DNA of 64,000 nucleotides from contig NZ_JAMXBF010000009.1 of NCBI RefSeq assembly GCF_023823685.1, positions 248,001-312,000 on the forward strand, written 5' to 3'. Source of the DNA: Pseudomonas subflava (GTDB taxonomy: Bacteria > Pseudomonadota > Gammaproteobacteria > Pseudomonadales > Pseudomonadaceae). Shown one piece after another: positions 39,196-48,271 of the stretch. The notes under the pieces are model-generated. The model worked only from the letters and a program-made list of their open reading frames with translations. It was not told where the DNA came from and ran no database searches. A program made the position numbers and the translations under genes. Within the stretch, counting starts at the first letter, position 1. Each line of letters starts with the position of its first letter.

Positions 39196-40707
39196 ATGTC
39201 CATCGACACCCATGCCGCGCTAGCGGCCCCGGCAGAGCCGCCGCTGCGCTCTTTGCCCTTCGCCTTCGCCAAGCGCCACGGCGTACTGCTGCGTGAATCC
39301 TATGGTCAGGCCCAGCTGCAAGTACGCCGCGGCGCTAGCCTCACCGCCGTGCAGGAGGCCCAGCGTTTCGCCGGCCGGGTGCTGCCGCTGCAGTGGCTGG
39401 AACCCGAGGCTTTCGAGGAACAGCTGTCGCTGGCCTACCAGCGTGATTCTTCCGAGGTGCGGCAGATGGCCGAGGGCCTCGGCGCCGAACTCGATCTGGC
39501 CAGCCTGGCCGAACTCACTCCCGAATCCGGTGACCTGCTCGAACAGGAAGACGATGCGCCGATCATCCGCCTGATCAACGCCATCCTCAGCGAGGCGATC
39601 AAGGCTGGCGCCTCCGACATCCATCTGGAAACCTTCGAGAAACGCCTGGTCGTGCGCTTTCGCGTCGACGGCATCCTGCGTGAAGTGATCGAGCCACGCC
39701 GCGAGCTGGCCGCGCTGCTGGTCTCGCGGGTCAAGGTCATGGCGCGCCTGGACATTGCCGAGAAACGCGTGCCGCAGGACGGCCGCATCTCGCTCAAGGT
39801 CGGCGGCCGCGAAGTCGATATCCGCGTCTCCACGTTGCCGTCGGCCAATGGCGAGCGAGTGGTGCTGCGTCTGCTGGATAAACAAGCCGGGCGCTTGTCG
39901 TTGCAGCACCTGGGCATGAGCGAGCGCGACCGCCGCCTGCTCGACGATAACCTGCGCAAGCCCCACGGCATCATACTGGTCACCGGCCCAACCGGTTCGG
40001 GCAAGACCACCACCCTGTACGCCGGCCTGGTCACCCTCAACGACCGCTCGCGCAACATCCTCACGGTGGAAGACCCGATCGAGTATTACCTCGAAGGCAT
40101 CGGCCAGACCCAGGTCAACCCGCGGGTGGACATGACCTTCGCCCGCGGCCTGCGCGCCATCCTGCGCCAGGACCCGGACGTGGTGATGGTCGGCGAGATC
40201 CGTGACCAGGAAACCGCCGACATCGCCGTGCAGGCCTCGCTCACCGGTCACCTGGTGCTGTCCACCCTGCACACCAACAGCGCCGTCGGCGCTGTCACCC
40301 GCCTGGTGGACATGGGCGTCGAGCCCTTCCTGCTGTCCTCATCTTTGCTCGGCGTGCTGGCCCAGCGCCTGGTGCGCGTGCTCTGCGTGCACTGCCGCGA
40401 GGCGCGCCCGGCCGACGAGGCCGAATGCGGCCTGCTCGGTCTCGATCCGCAGACCCAGCCGCTGATCCACCACGCCAAGGGCTGCCCCGAGTGCCACCAG
40501 CAGGGCTACCGCGGCCGGACCGGTATCTACGAACTGGTGATCTTCGACGACAAGATGCGCACCCTGGTGCACAACGGCGTCGGCGAGCAGGAACTGCTGC
40601 GCCACGCCCGCAGCCTCGGCCCGAGCATCCGTGACGACGGTCGGCGCAAGGTGCTGGAAGGGGTGACCACCCTGGAAGAAGTCCTGCGCGTCACTAGAGA
40701 AGACTGA
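39196..40707 (+). CDS. xcpR: Type II secretion ATPase (GspE)
   Basis: Cytoplasmic hexameric ATPase that powers pseudopilus growth. 503 residues. Walker [10 protein letters not shown] with Lys270, the Asp box ([11 protein letters not shown]), Walker B ([16 protein letters not shown]), His box ([14 protein letters not shown]), and a tetracysteine zinc module (CVHC about 397, CPEC about 430). First gene of xcpR-Z; its stop overlaps the xcpS start (TGATG). Confidence 0.98.
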   Translation: MSIDTHAALAAPAEPPLRSLPFAFAKRHGVLLRESYGQAQLQVRRGASLTAVQEAQRFAGRVLPLQWLEPEAFEEQLSLAYQRDSSEVRQMAEGLGAELDLASLAELTPESGDLLEQEDDAPIIRLINAILSEAIKAGASDIHLETFEKRLVVRFRVDGILREVIEPRRELAALLVSRVKVMARLDIAEKRVPQDGRISLKVGGREVDIRVSTLPSANGERVVLRLLDKQAGRLSLQHLGMSERDRRLLDDNLRKPHGIILVTGPTGSGKTTTLYAGLVTLNDRSRNILTVEDPIEYYLEGIGQTQVNPRVDMTFARGLRAILRQDPDVVMVGEIRDQETADIAVQASLTGHLVLSTLHTNSAVGAVTRLVDMGVEPFLLSSSLLGVLAQRLVRVLCVHCREARPADEAECGLLGLDPQTQPLIHHAKGCPECHQQGYRGRTGIYELVIFDDKMRTLVHNGVGEQELLRHARSLGPSIRDDGRRKVLEGVTTLEEVLRVTRED

Positions 40708-41924
40708 TGGCCGCCTTCGAGTACATCGCCCTGGACCCCAAGGGCCGCCAGCAGAAAGGCGTGCTGGAAGGCGACAGCGCCCGCCAGGTGCGCCAGCTGC
40801 TGCGCGAGAAGCAGCTGTCGCCGCTGCAGGTCGAGCCGGTGCACCGCAAGGAGCAGGCCGAAGGCGGTGGCGGCTTCAGCCTGCGCCGTGGCCTGTCGGC
40901 GCGCGATCTGGCCCTGGTCACCCGCCAACTGGCGACCCTGATCAGCGCCGCGCTGCCCATCGAGGAGGCGCTGCGCGCCGCCGCCGCCCAGTCGCGCCAG
41001 CCGCGCATCCAGTCGATGCTGCTGGCGGTGCGCGGCAAGGTGCTGGAAGGCCACAGCCTGGCCAAGGCGCTGGCAACCTATCCGGCGGCGTTTCCCGAGC
41101 TATACCGCGCCACCGTGGCGGCCGGTGAGCACGCCGGTCATCTCGGTCCGGTGCTGGAACAGCTGGCCGATTACACCGAGCAGCGCCAGCAATCGCGGCA
41201 GAAGGTCCAGATGGCGCTGCTCTATCCGCTGATCCTGATGCTCGCTTCGCTGGGCATCGTCGGTTTCCTGCTCGGCTACGTGGTGCCGGACGTGGTGCGG
41301 GTGTTCGTCGACTCCGGGCAGACTCTGCCGGCGTTGACCCGCGGGCTGATCTTCCTGAGCGAGCTGGTCAAGGCCTGGGGCGTGGTGGTGATCGTGCTCT
41401 GTGTCATCGGCGTGATCGCCTTCCGTCGCGCCCTGCGCAACGAGGAACTGCGTCGGCGCTGGCATGCCTTCCTGCTGCGCGTGCCGCTGGTAGGCGGGTT
41501 GATCGCCGCCACCGAGACGGCGCGTTTCGCCTCGACCCTGGCCATTCTGGTACGCAGCGGCGTGCCGCTGGTGGAGGCCCTGGCCATCGGCGCCGAAGTG
41601 GTGAGCAACCGCGTCATCCGCACCGACGTGGCCAACGCCACCCAGCGGGTGCGCGAAGGCGGCAGCCTGTCGCGGGCCCTGGAGGCCAGCCGGCAGTTTC
41701 CGCCGATGATGCTGCACATGATCGCCAGCGGCGAGCGCTCGGGCGAGCTGGACCAGATGCTGTCGCGCACGGCGCGCAACCAGGAGAACGATCTTGCGGC
41801 CACCATCGGCCTGCTGGTGGGGCTGTTCGAGCCGTTCATGCTGGTGTTCATGGGAGCGGTGGTGCTGGTGATCGTGCTGGCCATCCTCCTGCCGATTCTT
41901 TCTCTGAACCAACTGGTGGGCTGA
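40707..41924 (+). CDS. xcpS: Type II secretion inner-membrane platform protein (GspF)
   Basis: Polytopic platform protein around which the pseudopilus is assembled. 405 residues with two T2SSF domains (about 68-190 and 270-395) and three transmembrane helices (about 170, 220 and 375 onward). It starts one base inside the xcpR stop and is followed directly by xcpT. Confidence 0.97.
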   Translation: MAAFEYIALDPKGRQQKGVLEGDSARQVRQLLREKQLSPLQVEPVHRKEQAEGGGGFSLRRGLSARDLALVTRQLATLISAALPIEEALRAAAAQSRQPRIQSMLLAVRGKVLEGHSLAKALATYPAAFPELYRATVAAGEHAGHLGPVLEQLADYTEQRQQSRQKVQMALLYPLILMLASLGIVGFLLGYVVPDVVRVFVDSGQTLPALTRGLIFLSELVKAWGVVVIVLCVIGVIAFRRALRNEELRRRWHAFLLRVPLVGGLIAATETARFASTLAILVRSGVPLVEALAIGAEVVSNRVIRTDVANATQRVREGGSLSRALEASRQFPPMMLHMIASGERSGELDQMLSRTARNQENDLAATIGLLVGLFEPFMLVFMGAVVLVIVLAILLPILSLNQLVG

Positions 41925-41927
41925 TTG

Positions 41928-42353
41928 ATGAACAAGCAACAACGCGGTTTCACCCTGATCGAAATCATGGTGGTGGTGGTCATCCTCGGCATCCTCGCCG
42001 CCCTGGTGGTACCGCAGGTGATGGGTCGCCCGGACCAGGCCAAGGTCACCGCGGCGCAGAACGACATTCGCGCCATCGGTGCGGCCCTGGACATGTACAA
42101 GCTGGACAACCAGAACTACCCGAGCACCCAGCAGGGCCTCGAGGCGCTGGTGAAGAAGCCCACCGGCAACCCGCCGGCGAAAAACTGGAACACCGAGGGT
42201 TACCTGAAAAGGCTGCCGGTCGATCCGTGGGGCAACGCGTACCTGTACCTGTCGCCGGGTACTCGCAGCAAGATCGACCTGTACAGCCTGGGCGCCGACG
42301 GCCAGGAAGGCGGCGACGGCACCAATGCCGACATCGGTAACTGGGATCTCTGA
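41928..42353 (+). CDS. xcpT: Major pseudopilin (GspG)
   Basis: Main subunit of the pseudopilus that pushes substrates through the secretin. 141 residues. The prepilin peptidase site is MNKQQRG/FTLIE, with Glu at +5, then a hydrophobic helix (IMVVVVILGILAALVVPQVM) and the calcium-binding C-terminal region. The start chosen is ATG 41928; TTG three bases upstream would add only one residue. It needs PilD/XcpA, not encoded in this window. Confidence 0.97.
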   Translation: MNKQQRGFTLIEIMVVVVILGILAALVVPQVMGRPDQAKVTAAQNDIRAIGAALDMYKLDNQNYPSTQQGLEALVKKPTGNPPAKNWNTEGYLKRLPVDPWGNAYLYLSPGTRSKIDLYSLGADGQEGGDGTNADIGNWDL

Positions 42354-42409
42354 TCCGCTGTGCCAGGGATGCAGCGAGCTCGAGAAAAGCCAGGCGAGAG
42401 CGGCTGAGG

Positions 42410-43000
42410 ATGCGGAATTTACAGATGGTAGATGAGCAATCCGGAGCCGCCTCCGACGCAGTTTTTCCGTCGCGCCTCAAGGCCGCACGCGGCTTCACGC
42501 TGATCGAGCTGTTGGTGGTGCTGGTCCTGCTCGGTGTGCTGACCAGTCTCGCGGTGATCGGCAGCGGCCTGGCCAGCAGTCCCGCACGCAAGCTCAACGA
42601 TGAGGCCGACCGCCTCAACAGCCTGCTGCGGGTGCTGCTCGACGAGGCGGTGCTCGACAACCGCGAGTACGGCGTGCGCTTCGAGACCCACAGCTACCAG
42701 GTGCTGCGCTACGAGCCGCTGAAGGCGCGCTGGGAGCCGTTGGACGACCGGATCCATGAGCTGCCCGACTGGGTCCAGATGAGCATCGAGGTGGAGGACC
42801 AGAGCGTCGGCTTGCCCACGCCCAAGGGCGACAAGGACAAGTCCGGGCCCAAACCGCCGCAGCTGCTGATCCTCTCCAGCGGCGAACTGACCCCCTTCAC
42901 CCTGCGCCTGGCCGGCGGCCGGGAGCGCGGCGCGCCGGCGCTGTCGCTGGTCAGCGACGGTTTCGCCGAACCCGAGCTGAAGCAGGAGAAGGGGCGTTGA
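42410..43000 (+). CDS. xcpU: Minor pseudopilin (GspH) with an unusually long leader
   Basis: 196 residues. After the prepilin cleavage site (KAARG/FTLIELLVVLVLLG) the protein is a normal GspH minor pseudopilin. The leader is 28 residues from ATG 42410, or 23 from the in-frame ATG 42425, against about 6 in xcpV and xcpW; no nearer ATG/GTG/TTG in frame exists. The gene lies 56 bases after xcpT. Which ATG is used is uncertain: the purine-rich ctgagg sits too close to the first and gagga about 15 bases before the second. Confidence 0.9.
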   Translation: MRNLQMVDEQSGAASDAVFPSRLKAARGFTLIELLVVLVLLGVLTSLAVIGSGLASSPARKLNDEADRLNSLLRVLLDEAVLDNREYGVRFETHSYQVLRYEPLKARWEPLDDRIHELPDWVQMSIEVEDQSVGLPTPKGDKDKSGPKPPQLLILSSGELTPFTLRLAGGRERGAPALSLVSDGFAEPELKQEKGR

Positions 43001-43386
43001 GACCGGTCCGTGGCTTCACCCTGCTGGAAGTGCTGGTGGCCCTGGCGATCTTCGCCGTGGTCGCGGCCAGCGTGCTCAGCGCCAGTGCCCGCACCCTGAA
43101 GACCGCGGCGCGGCTGGAGGAAAAGACCTTCGCCACCTGGCTCGCGGACAACCGCCTGCAGGAGTTGCAGCTGGCCGATTCGCCGCCCGGCGAGGGGCGC
43201 GACCAGGGCGAGGAGACCTATGCCGGGCGGCGCTGGCTGTGGCAGACCGAAGTGCAGGCCACCAGCGAGCCGGAGATGCTGCGTGTCACCGTGCGCGTGG
43301 CGCCGCGTCCCGAGCGCGGGCTGCGCGGCAAGCTCGAGGACAACGCCCTGGTCACGCTCAGCGGCTTCGTCGGGGTGGAGCCATGA
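42997..43386 (+). CDS. xcpV: Minor pseudopilin (GspI)
   Basis: 129 residues with the short leader MRPVRG/FTLLE and hydrophobic helix VLVALAIFAVVAAS. It nucleates the pseudopilus tip together with GspJ and GspK. The start is TTG at 42997, overlapping the xcpU stop (TTGA) and preceded by aggagaagggg. Confidence 0.95.
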   Translation: MRPVRGFTLLEVLVALAIFAVVAASVLSASARTLKTAARLEEKTFATWLADNRLQELQLADSPPGEGRDQGEETYAGRRWLWQTEVQATSEPEMLRVTVRVAPRPERGLRGKLEDNALVTLSGFVGVEP

Positions 43387-44087
43387 GGCGCGCGCGCGGC
43401 TTCACCCTGCTGGAAGTGCTGATCGCCATTGCCATCTTCGCCCTGTTGGCCATGGCCACTTACCGCATGCTCGACAGCGTGCTGCAGACCGACCGCGGCC
43501 AGCGCGAGCAGGAGCAGCGCCTGCGGGAACTGACCAAGGCCATGGCGGCCTTCGAGCGCGATCTGCTGCAGGTACGCCTGCGTCCGGTGCGCGACCCGCT
43601 GGGCGATCCGCTGGCTGCGATGCGCGGCGACAGTGGCAAGGACACCTATCTCGAATTCACCCGCAGTGGCTGGCGCAATCCGCTGGGGCAGCCGCGTGCG
43701 ACGCTGCAACGGGTGCGCTGGCAGCTCGAGGGCGAGCGCTGGCAGCGTGCTTACTGGGCGGTGCTGGATCAGGCCCAGGACAGCCAGCCGCGCGTCCAGC
43801 AGGCGCTGGACGGGGTAACGCGCTTCGAGCTGCGCTTTCTCGACCTGGAGGGCCGCTGGCTGCAGAGCTGGCCACCGGCCAACAGCCGCTCGGACGAGGC
43901 GCTGACGCAGCTGCCTACGGCCGTCGAGCTGATCATCGAACACCGCTACTACGGCGAGCTGCGCCGGGTCTGGCGCATGCCGGAGATGCCGCAGCAGGAG
44001 CAGCTGATCCCGCCGGGTGGCGAGGAGGGCGGCGAGCCACTCCCGGAAGAGCCGGCGCCCATGCCCGAAGCGGAGCCCACCCCATGA
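43383..44087 (+). CDS. xcpW: Minor pseudopilin (GspJ)
   Basis: 234 residues with leader MRRARG/FTLLE and helix VLIAIAIFALLAMATYRML. The C-terminus ends in a Pro/Glu-rich tail (EEPAPMPEAEPTP). ATG overlaps the xcpV stop by four bases; its own stop overlaps the xcpX start. Confidence 0.95.
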   Translation: MRRARGFTLLEVLIAIAIFALLAMATYRMLDSVLQTDRGQREQEQRLRELTKAMAAFERDLLQVRLRPVRDPLGDPLAAMRGDSGKDTYLEFTRSGWRNPLGQPRATLQRVRWQLEGERWQRAYWAVLDQAQDSQPRVQQALDGVTRFELRFLDLEGRWLQSWPPANSRSDEALTQLPTAVELIIEHRYYGELRRVWRMPEMPQQEQLIPPGGEEGGEPLPEEPAPMPEAEPTP

Positions 44088-45040
44088 CGCGCCGGCAGAA
44101 TGGGGTGGCGCTGATCACCGTGCTGCTGGTGGTGGCGCTGGTGACGGTGGTCTGCGCGGCGCTGCTGATGCGCCAGCAGTTGGCCATCCGCAGCACCGGC
44201 AATCAGTTGCTGGTACGCCAGGCCCAGTACTACGCCGAAGGCGGCGAGCTGCTGGCCAAGGCCATGTTGCGCCGCGACCTGACCGAGGGGCAGGTGGACC
44301 ATCTGGCCGAGCCCTGGGCCAATCCCGGGCTGCGCTTTCCCCTGGACGAGGGCGGCGAGCTGCGCCTGCGCATCGAGGACCTCTCCGGGCGTTTCAACCT
44401 GAACAGCCTGGCCGCCGGCGGCCAGGCCGGCGAGCAGGCGCTGCTGCGTCTGCGCCGTCTGCTGCAGCGCCTGCAGCTGACGCCAGCCTACGCTGACCGC
44501 CTGCAGGACTGGCTCGACGGCGATCAGGAGCCCAGCGGCATGGCCGGCGCCGAGGACGACCAGTACCTGCTGCTCAAGCCGCCGTATCGCACCGGTCCCG
44601 GGCGCATCGCCGACGCCTCCGAGCTGCGCCTGCTGCTGGGCATGAGCGAGGTCGACTACCGGCGCCTGGCACCCTTCGTCAGCGCGTTGCCGAGCCAGGT
44701 CGAGCTGAACGTCAACACCGCCGGCGCCCAGGTGCTCGCCAGCCTCGGCGAGAACATTCCCGAGTCGGCGCTGAAGACCGCCATCGAGGGGCGCGGGCGC
44801 ACCGGCTATCGCGATCCCGGCGCCTTTGTCCAGCAGCTCGGCGCCTACGCGGTGAGCCCCCAGGGGCTGAGCACCGCCAGCCAGTATTTCCGCGTCACCA
44901 CCGAAGTGCTGCTGGGCGACCGGCGTCAGGTGCTGGCGAGTTATCTGCAACGTGGTAATGATGGACGCGTGCGCCTGATGGCGCGCGATCTGGGGCAGGA
45001 GGGCCTGGCGCCCCTGCCCACCGAGGAGCCCGAAGAATGA
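44084..45040 (+). CDS. xcpX: Tip minor pseudopilin (GspK)
   Basis: 318 residues, the large pseudopilin capping the tip. The leader is MTRRQNG/VALITVLL; it lacks the Glu at +5, as is normal for GspK. A large alpha domain follows (LQDWLDGDQEPSGMAGAEDD). Overlaps xcpW and xcpY by ATGA. Confidence 0.96.
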   Translation: MTRRQNGVALITVLLVVALVTVVCAALLMRQQLAIRSTGNQLLVRQAQYYAEGGELLAKAMLRRDLTEGQVDHLAEPWANPGLRFPLDEGGELRLRIEDLSGRFNLNSLAAGGQAGEQALLRLRRLLQRLQLTPAYADRLQDWLDGDQEPSGMAGAEDDQYLLLKPPYRTGPGRIADASELRLLLGMSEVDYRRLAPFVSALPSQVELNVNTAGAQVLASLGENIPESALKTAIEGRGRTGYRDPGAFVQQLGAYAVSPQGLSTASQYFRVTTEVLLGDRRQVLASYLQRGNDGRVRLMARDLGQEGLAPLPTEEPEE

Positions 45041-46182
45041 GCCTGCCCACCCTGTTTCTTCCATCCCAGGCCTGTCCCCAGGTACTGGCCGAGTTGCCCG
45101 TCTGGCAGGTCGATAGCGACATCTGCAGCCAGCGCACCTTCGCCGAGGCCCTGCCGGCTGAGGCGCAGCCCTGGCGCCTGGTGCTGCCGGTGGAGGCGGT
45201 GACGGTGTGCCTGGTGCAGCTGCCCACCACCAAGGCGCGCTGGCTGCAGAAGGCATTGCCGTTTGCCGTGGAGGAATTGCTGGCCGAGGAGGTCGAGCAG
45301 TTCCACCTGAGCGTCGGTGGGCAGTTGGCCGACGGTCGTCACCGGGTCTATGCGGTGCGCCGCGCATGGCTGGCCGGCTGGCTAGCCCTGTGCGGTGGCC
45401 ACCTGCCGCAGCGCATCGAGGTGGATGCCGATCTGCTCACCGGCGAGGGTAGCCAGCTGCTTTGCCTGGGCGAGCGCTGGCTGCTCGGCGGCAGCGGCGA
45501 GGCGCGCCTGGCCCTGCGCGGCGAGGACTGGCCGCAGTTGGCGCCGCTGTGCCCGGAGCCGCGCGTGGCCTATGTGGTAGCCGGCCAGGCAGCGCCGGCG
45601 GAGGTCGACGAATTCCACGAACTGGCGTCGCCGCTGGCCTGGCTGGCCCGCCAGCGCGCCGAGTGCAACCTGGCCCAGGGGCCGTTCGCGCGGCGCGAGC
45701 CTTCCGGTCAATGGCAGCGCTGGCGGCCGTTGGCGGCGCTGCTCGGCCTGTGCCTGGTGCTGCAATGGGGCTTCAACCTGGCCCAAGGCTGGTACCTGCA
45801 GCGCGAGGGCCAGCGTTACGCCGAGGCCAGCGAGTCGCTGTACCGCGAGCTGTTCCCCGGTGACAGCAAACTGATCAACCTGCGTGCCCAGTTCGACCAG
45901 CACCTGTCCGAATCGCAGGGCGGTGCCCAGCAGCAACTGCTGCAGCTGCTCGACCAGGCCGCCGCGGCCATCGGCGAGGAAGGCGCGCAGGTGCAGGTGC
46001 AGCAGCTGGACTTCAGCGCCGAGCGCGGTGACCTCGCGCTCAACTTGCAGGCCAGCGATTTCTCGGCCCTGGAGAGCCTGCGCACCCGGCTGCAGGAGGC
46101 GGGGCTGGCGGTGGACATGGGCTCGGCGAGCCGTGAAGACAACGGCGTCAGCGCACGCCTGGTGATCGGAGGCAACGGATGA
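45037..46182 (+). CDS. xcpY: Type II secretion protein (GspL)
   Basis: 381 residues: an actin-like cytoplasmic domain that holds GspE (about residues 1-230), one transmembrane helix (about 228-248, PLAALLGLCLVLQWGFNLAQ) and a periplasmic ferredoxin-like domain. It couples ATPase and pseudopilus. Translationally coupled to both neighbours by four-base overlaps. Confidence 0.95.
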   Translation: MSLPTLFLPSQACPQVLAELPVWQVDSDICSQRTFAEALPAEAQPWRLVLPVEAVTVCLVQLPTTKARWLQKALPFAVEELLAEEVEQFHLSVGGQLADGRHRVYAVRRAWLAGWLALCGGHLPQRIEVDADLLTGEGSQLLCLGERWLLGGSGEARLALRGEDWPQLAPLCPEPRVAYVVAGQAAPAEVDEFHELASPLAWLARQRAECNLAQGPFARREPSGQWQRWRPLAALLGLCLVLQWGFNLAQGWYLQREGQRYAEASESLYRELFPGDSKLINLRAQFDQHLSESQGGAQQQLLQLLDQAAAAIGEEGAQVQVQQLDFSAERGDLALNLQASDFSALESLRTRLQEAGLAVDMGSASREDNGVSARLVIGGNG

Positions 46183-46688
46183 GCCTGGTTTCGCAACTGC
46201 AGACACGCATCGCCCACAACCCGCTGGCCGTCCGCTGGCACGGTCTGCCGCCGCGTGACCGTTTGGCCCTGGGCCTGCTCGGCGGCTTCCTGCTGCTGGT
46301 GCTGCTCTACCTGCTGCTGTGGCGGCCGGTCAGCCAGGATCTGGAGCAGGCACGCAGCTTCCTGCAGCAACAGCGCGCGCTGCACGCCTACCTGCAGGAG
46401 AACGCGCCGCAGGTGCGCGCCCTGCAGGGGCGGCCGCAGGTCGATATCGATCCCACGGCACTGCAGGGCCTGGTCACCGGCAGCGCCGCCAGCCAGGGGC
46501 TGAACATCGAACGCCTGGACAACCAGGGCGACGGCGGTCTGCAGGTGAGCCTGCAGCCCACCGACTTCGGCCGCCTGCTGCGCTGGCTGGTGAGCCTGGA
46601 AGAGCAGGGCGTGCGCGTCGAGGAGGCCGGCATGGAGAGGGCCGAGAAAGGCTTGGTGAGCACCCGCCTGCTGCTGCGTGCGGGTTGA
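46179..46688 (+). CDS. xcpZ: Type II secretion protein (GspM)
   Basis: 169 residues with a short cytoplasmic end, one transmembrane helix (about residues 30-48, LGLLGGFLLLVLLYLLLW) and a periplasmic ferredoxin-like domain that pairs with GspL. Last gene of the xcpR-Z operon. A CGGTGCC-GCC-GGCACCG hairpin follows shortly after the stop but lacks a T-run. Confidence 0.95.
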   Translation: MSLVSQLQTRIAHNPLAVRWHGLPPRDRLALGLLGGFLLLVLLYLLLWRPVSQDLEQARSFLQQQRALHAYLQENAPQVRALQGRPQVDIDPTALQGLVTGSAASQGLNIERLDNQGDGGLQVSLQPTDFGRLLRWLVSLEEQGVRVEEAGMERAEKGLVSTRLLLRAG

Positions 46689-46780
46689 GGGCTGCACCGG
46701 GGCGGTGCCGCCGGCACCGTAATCGGGCATATGGGCGTGCTCACAAAACCCGCCCGTGAAGAAAAATTTCAAGCAGGGTG

Positions 46781-46809
46781 TTGACTTAGGTAATGCCCCT
46801 GCGTAAATT
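46781..46809 (+). promoter_or_regulatory. Sigma70 promoter of the tRNA-Val/Asp operon
   Basis: The -35 box TTGACT (46781-46786), a 17-base spacer and the -10 box TAAATT (46804-46809), followed by a GC-rich discriminator (gcgccacc), 22 bases before the tRNA-Val. Confidence 0.82.
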
Positions 46810-46831
46810 GCGCCACCTCGCAAGGCTACTC

Positions 46832-46907
46832 GGGTGATTAGCTCAGCCGGGAGAGCATCTGCCTTACAAGCAGAGGGTCGGCGGTTCGATCCCGTCATCA
46901 CCCACCA
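46832..46907 (+). tRNA. tRNA-Val, anticodon TAC
   Basis: A 76-base cloverleaf with encoded CCA. The acceptor stem GGGTGAT pairs with ATCACCC. The anticodon arm is tctgc-ctTACaa-gcaga. Confidence 0.97.
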
Positions 46908-46929
46908 TGTCTCTTGCGAGAACCGACGC

Positions 46930-47006
46930 GCAGCGGTAGTTCAGTCGGTTAGAATACCGGCCTGTCACGCCGGGGGTCGCGGGTTCGAGTCCCGTCCGCT
47001 GCGCCA
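46930..47006 (+). tRNA. tRNA-Asp, anticodon GTC
   Basis: A 77-base cloverleaf with encoded CCA. The acceptor stem GCAGCGG pairs with CCGCTGC. The anticodon arm is ccggc-ctGTCac-gccgg. It follows tRNA-Val by 22 bases. Confidence 0.97.
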
Positions 47007-47017
47007 TATACAGAGAA

Positions 47018-47048
47018 GCCCTCAGCTCGCAAGAGCTGGGGGTTTTTC
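47018..47048 (+). terminator. Rho-independent terminator of the tRNA-Val/Asp operon
   Basis: A stem CCCTCAGCTC / GAGCTGGGGG (one T-G wobble) with a GCAA loop, followed by TTTTT. Confidence 0.9.
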
Positions 47049-47146
47049 GCATCTGGGCCTCTGTCACCACAGTGTCATCGGGAATCTTCAGTCTGTTGGC
47101 ATGGTCTTTGTTTGGACCACATCGCCACTCAAAGGAGGACAACCCG

Positions 47147-47233
47147 ATGGATGACTACGTCGAAGAGCTGCTGGAGTCCCGTGCCGTCGAGCAGGACCCG
47201 CTGGAGCCCGCCGAAGACGCGTTCGAGCTTTAA
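47147..47233 (+). CDS. Very small acidic ORF (28 residues), function unknown
   Basis: Encodes a 28-residue, very acidic peptide (starts MDDYVEELLESRAVEQ; 10 Asp/Glu-type residues) with no transmembrane stretch. A near-perfect Shine-Dalgarno (aaggagga at 47132-47139) lies at the right distance from the ATG, which is the main support. It ends by overlapping the tail of the AraC gene on the opposite strand. I do not recognise a family; conservation in related genomes would decide. Confidence 0.6.
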   Translation: MDDYVEELLESRAVEQDPLEPAEDAFEL

Positions 47234-48270
47234 CCGGCGTGCAGCCGCTGAAGGCGGCGAAACTCACCCGGAGTCTGCCCGCTCCAGCGCTTGAAGGCCC
47301 GTTGAAAGGCCTCCGCGGAGGCGAAGCCGAGCAGGAAGGCGATCTCGCCGAAGGCCAGTTCGGTATCGCGAATGTAGGCCATGGCCAGGTCCCGTCGCGT
47401 CTCGTTGAGCAGTGTGCGGAACTGCGTTCCTTCTTCCGCCAGCTTGCGCCTGAGCGTCCAGCTCGGCAGCTGTAATTTCCTCGCCACTTCTTCGAGCTCC
47501 GGCTCGCGCCCGTGCAGCATCGGCCCCAGCAGATGGATGATGCGCTCGCGCAGGCTGCGGGTGCGAGTGAGCTGCTCCAGTTCCCGCTCGGCCAGTTCCA
47601 GCAGTTGCTGCCAGGTGCTCGGGCAATGCTGGTCGAGCGTCTGGTCCAGGCTGGCGCTGCTCAGGTAGAGCCGGTTGTGGGCGGCGCCGAACTCCACCGG
47701 ACAGCCGAAGCAGCGCTCGTAGCGCTCGGCATACGGGGGCGCCGGAAACTCGATCTCCACCCGCTCCACCACCAGCGTTTCGCCCAGCAGGGCGCCGAGC
47801 TGGTGACGCCAGGTGGACAGCACCGAGTCCACCACGAAACGGTTGAAGTCGTTGTACGGGCTGATCGAATAGAAGCTCAGCCAGGCGCCGCCGGCGTCCT
47901 CGGCGAAGCTCGACTGGCCGCGGTAGTTGTGGGCGTAGAGCGGTTCGAAGCGGATCAGCGTGCGCGCCGCCTCGCGCAGGTTCGGCGCCTGGGCCGCGGT
48001 GACGCCGGCCAGGCCGGCCTGGCCGATGCGGCTGTGACGGCCCATCTCCAGGCCCAGCGCCGGGTCGCCGCACAGGGCGATGGCGCTGTGGCCCAGGCGC
48101 ATGTAGCGCGGGATCGACAGGCGCTCGCGCGGCAGGGCGAGGCGGGCGTCGTCCAGGCGGAACTGGCGCAGCAGCTCGTCGGCGGCGAGGCCCTTCTCCG
48201 CCAGCGCGGCGACGAGTCCATGGACAAACGCGACGGACAGGTCGCCGAGGCGCACGCGGGTCGGCTTCAC
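47230..48270 (-). CDS. AraC-family transcriptional regulator (OruR/ArgR-like, with Arabinose_bd domain)
   Basis: 346 residues: an N-terminal sensor domain of the AraC type seen in fatty acid and amino acid catabolic regulators (about residues 20-210) and a C-terminal double HTH (about 255-340, ARKLQLPSWTLRRKLAEEG ... IAFLLGFASAEAFQRAFKRW). GTG start, one base after the stop of the nitrilase-like gene, so the two form an operon. It is divergent from fadH; a 21-bp-spaced direct repeat in that intergenic space is the likely binding site. Plausible job: control of fadH and its own operon. Confidence 0.9.
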   Translation of the reverse strand: MKPTRVRLGDLSVAFVHGLVAALAEKGLAADELLRQFRLDDARLALPRERLSIPRYMRLGHSAIALCGDPALGLEMGRHSRIGQAGLAGVTAAQAPNLREAARTLIRFEPLYAHNYRGQSSFAEDAGGAWLSFYSISPYNDFNRFVVDSVLSTWRHQLGALLGETLVVERVEIEFPAPPYAERYERCFGCPVEFGAAHNRLYLSSASLDQTLDQHCPSTWQQLLELAERELEQLTRTRSLRERIIHLLGPMLHGREPELEEVARKLQLPSWTLRRKLAEEGTQFRTLLNETRRDLAMAYIRDTELAFGEIAFLLGFASAEAFQRAFKRWSGQTPGEFRRLQRLHAG

Positions 48271-48271
48271 G

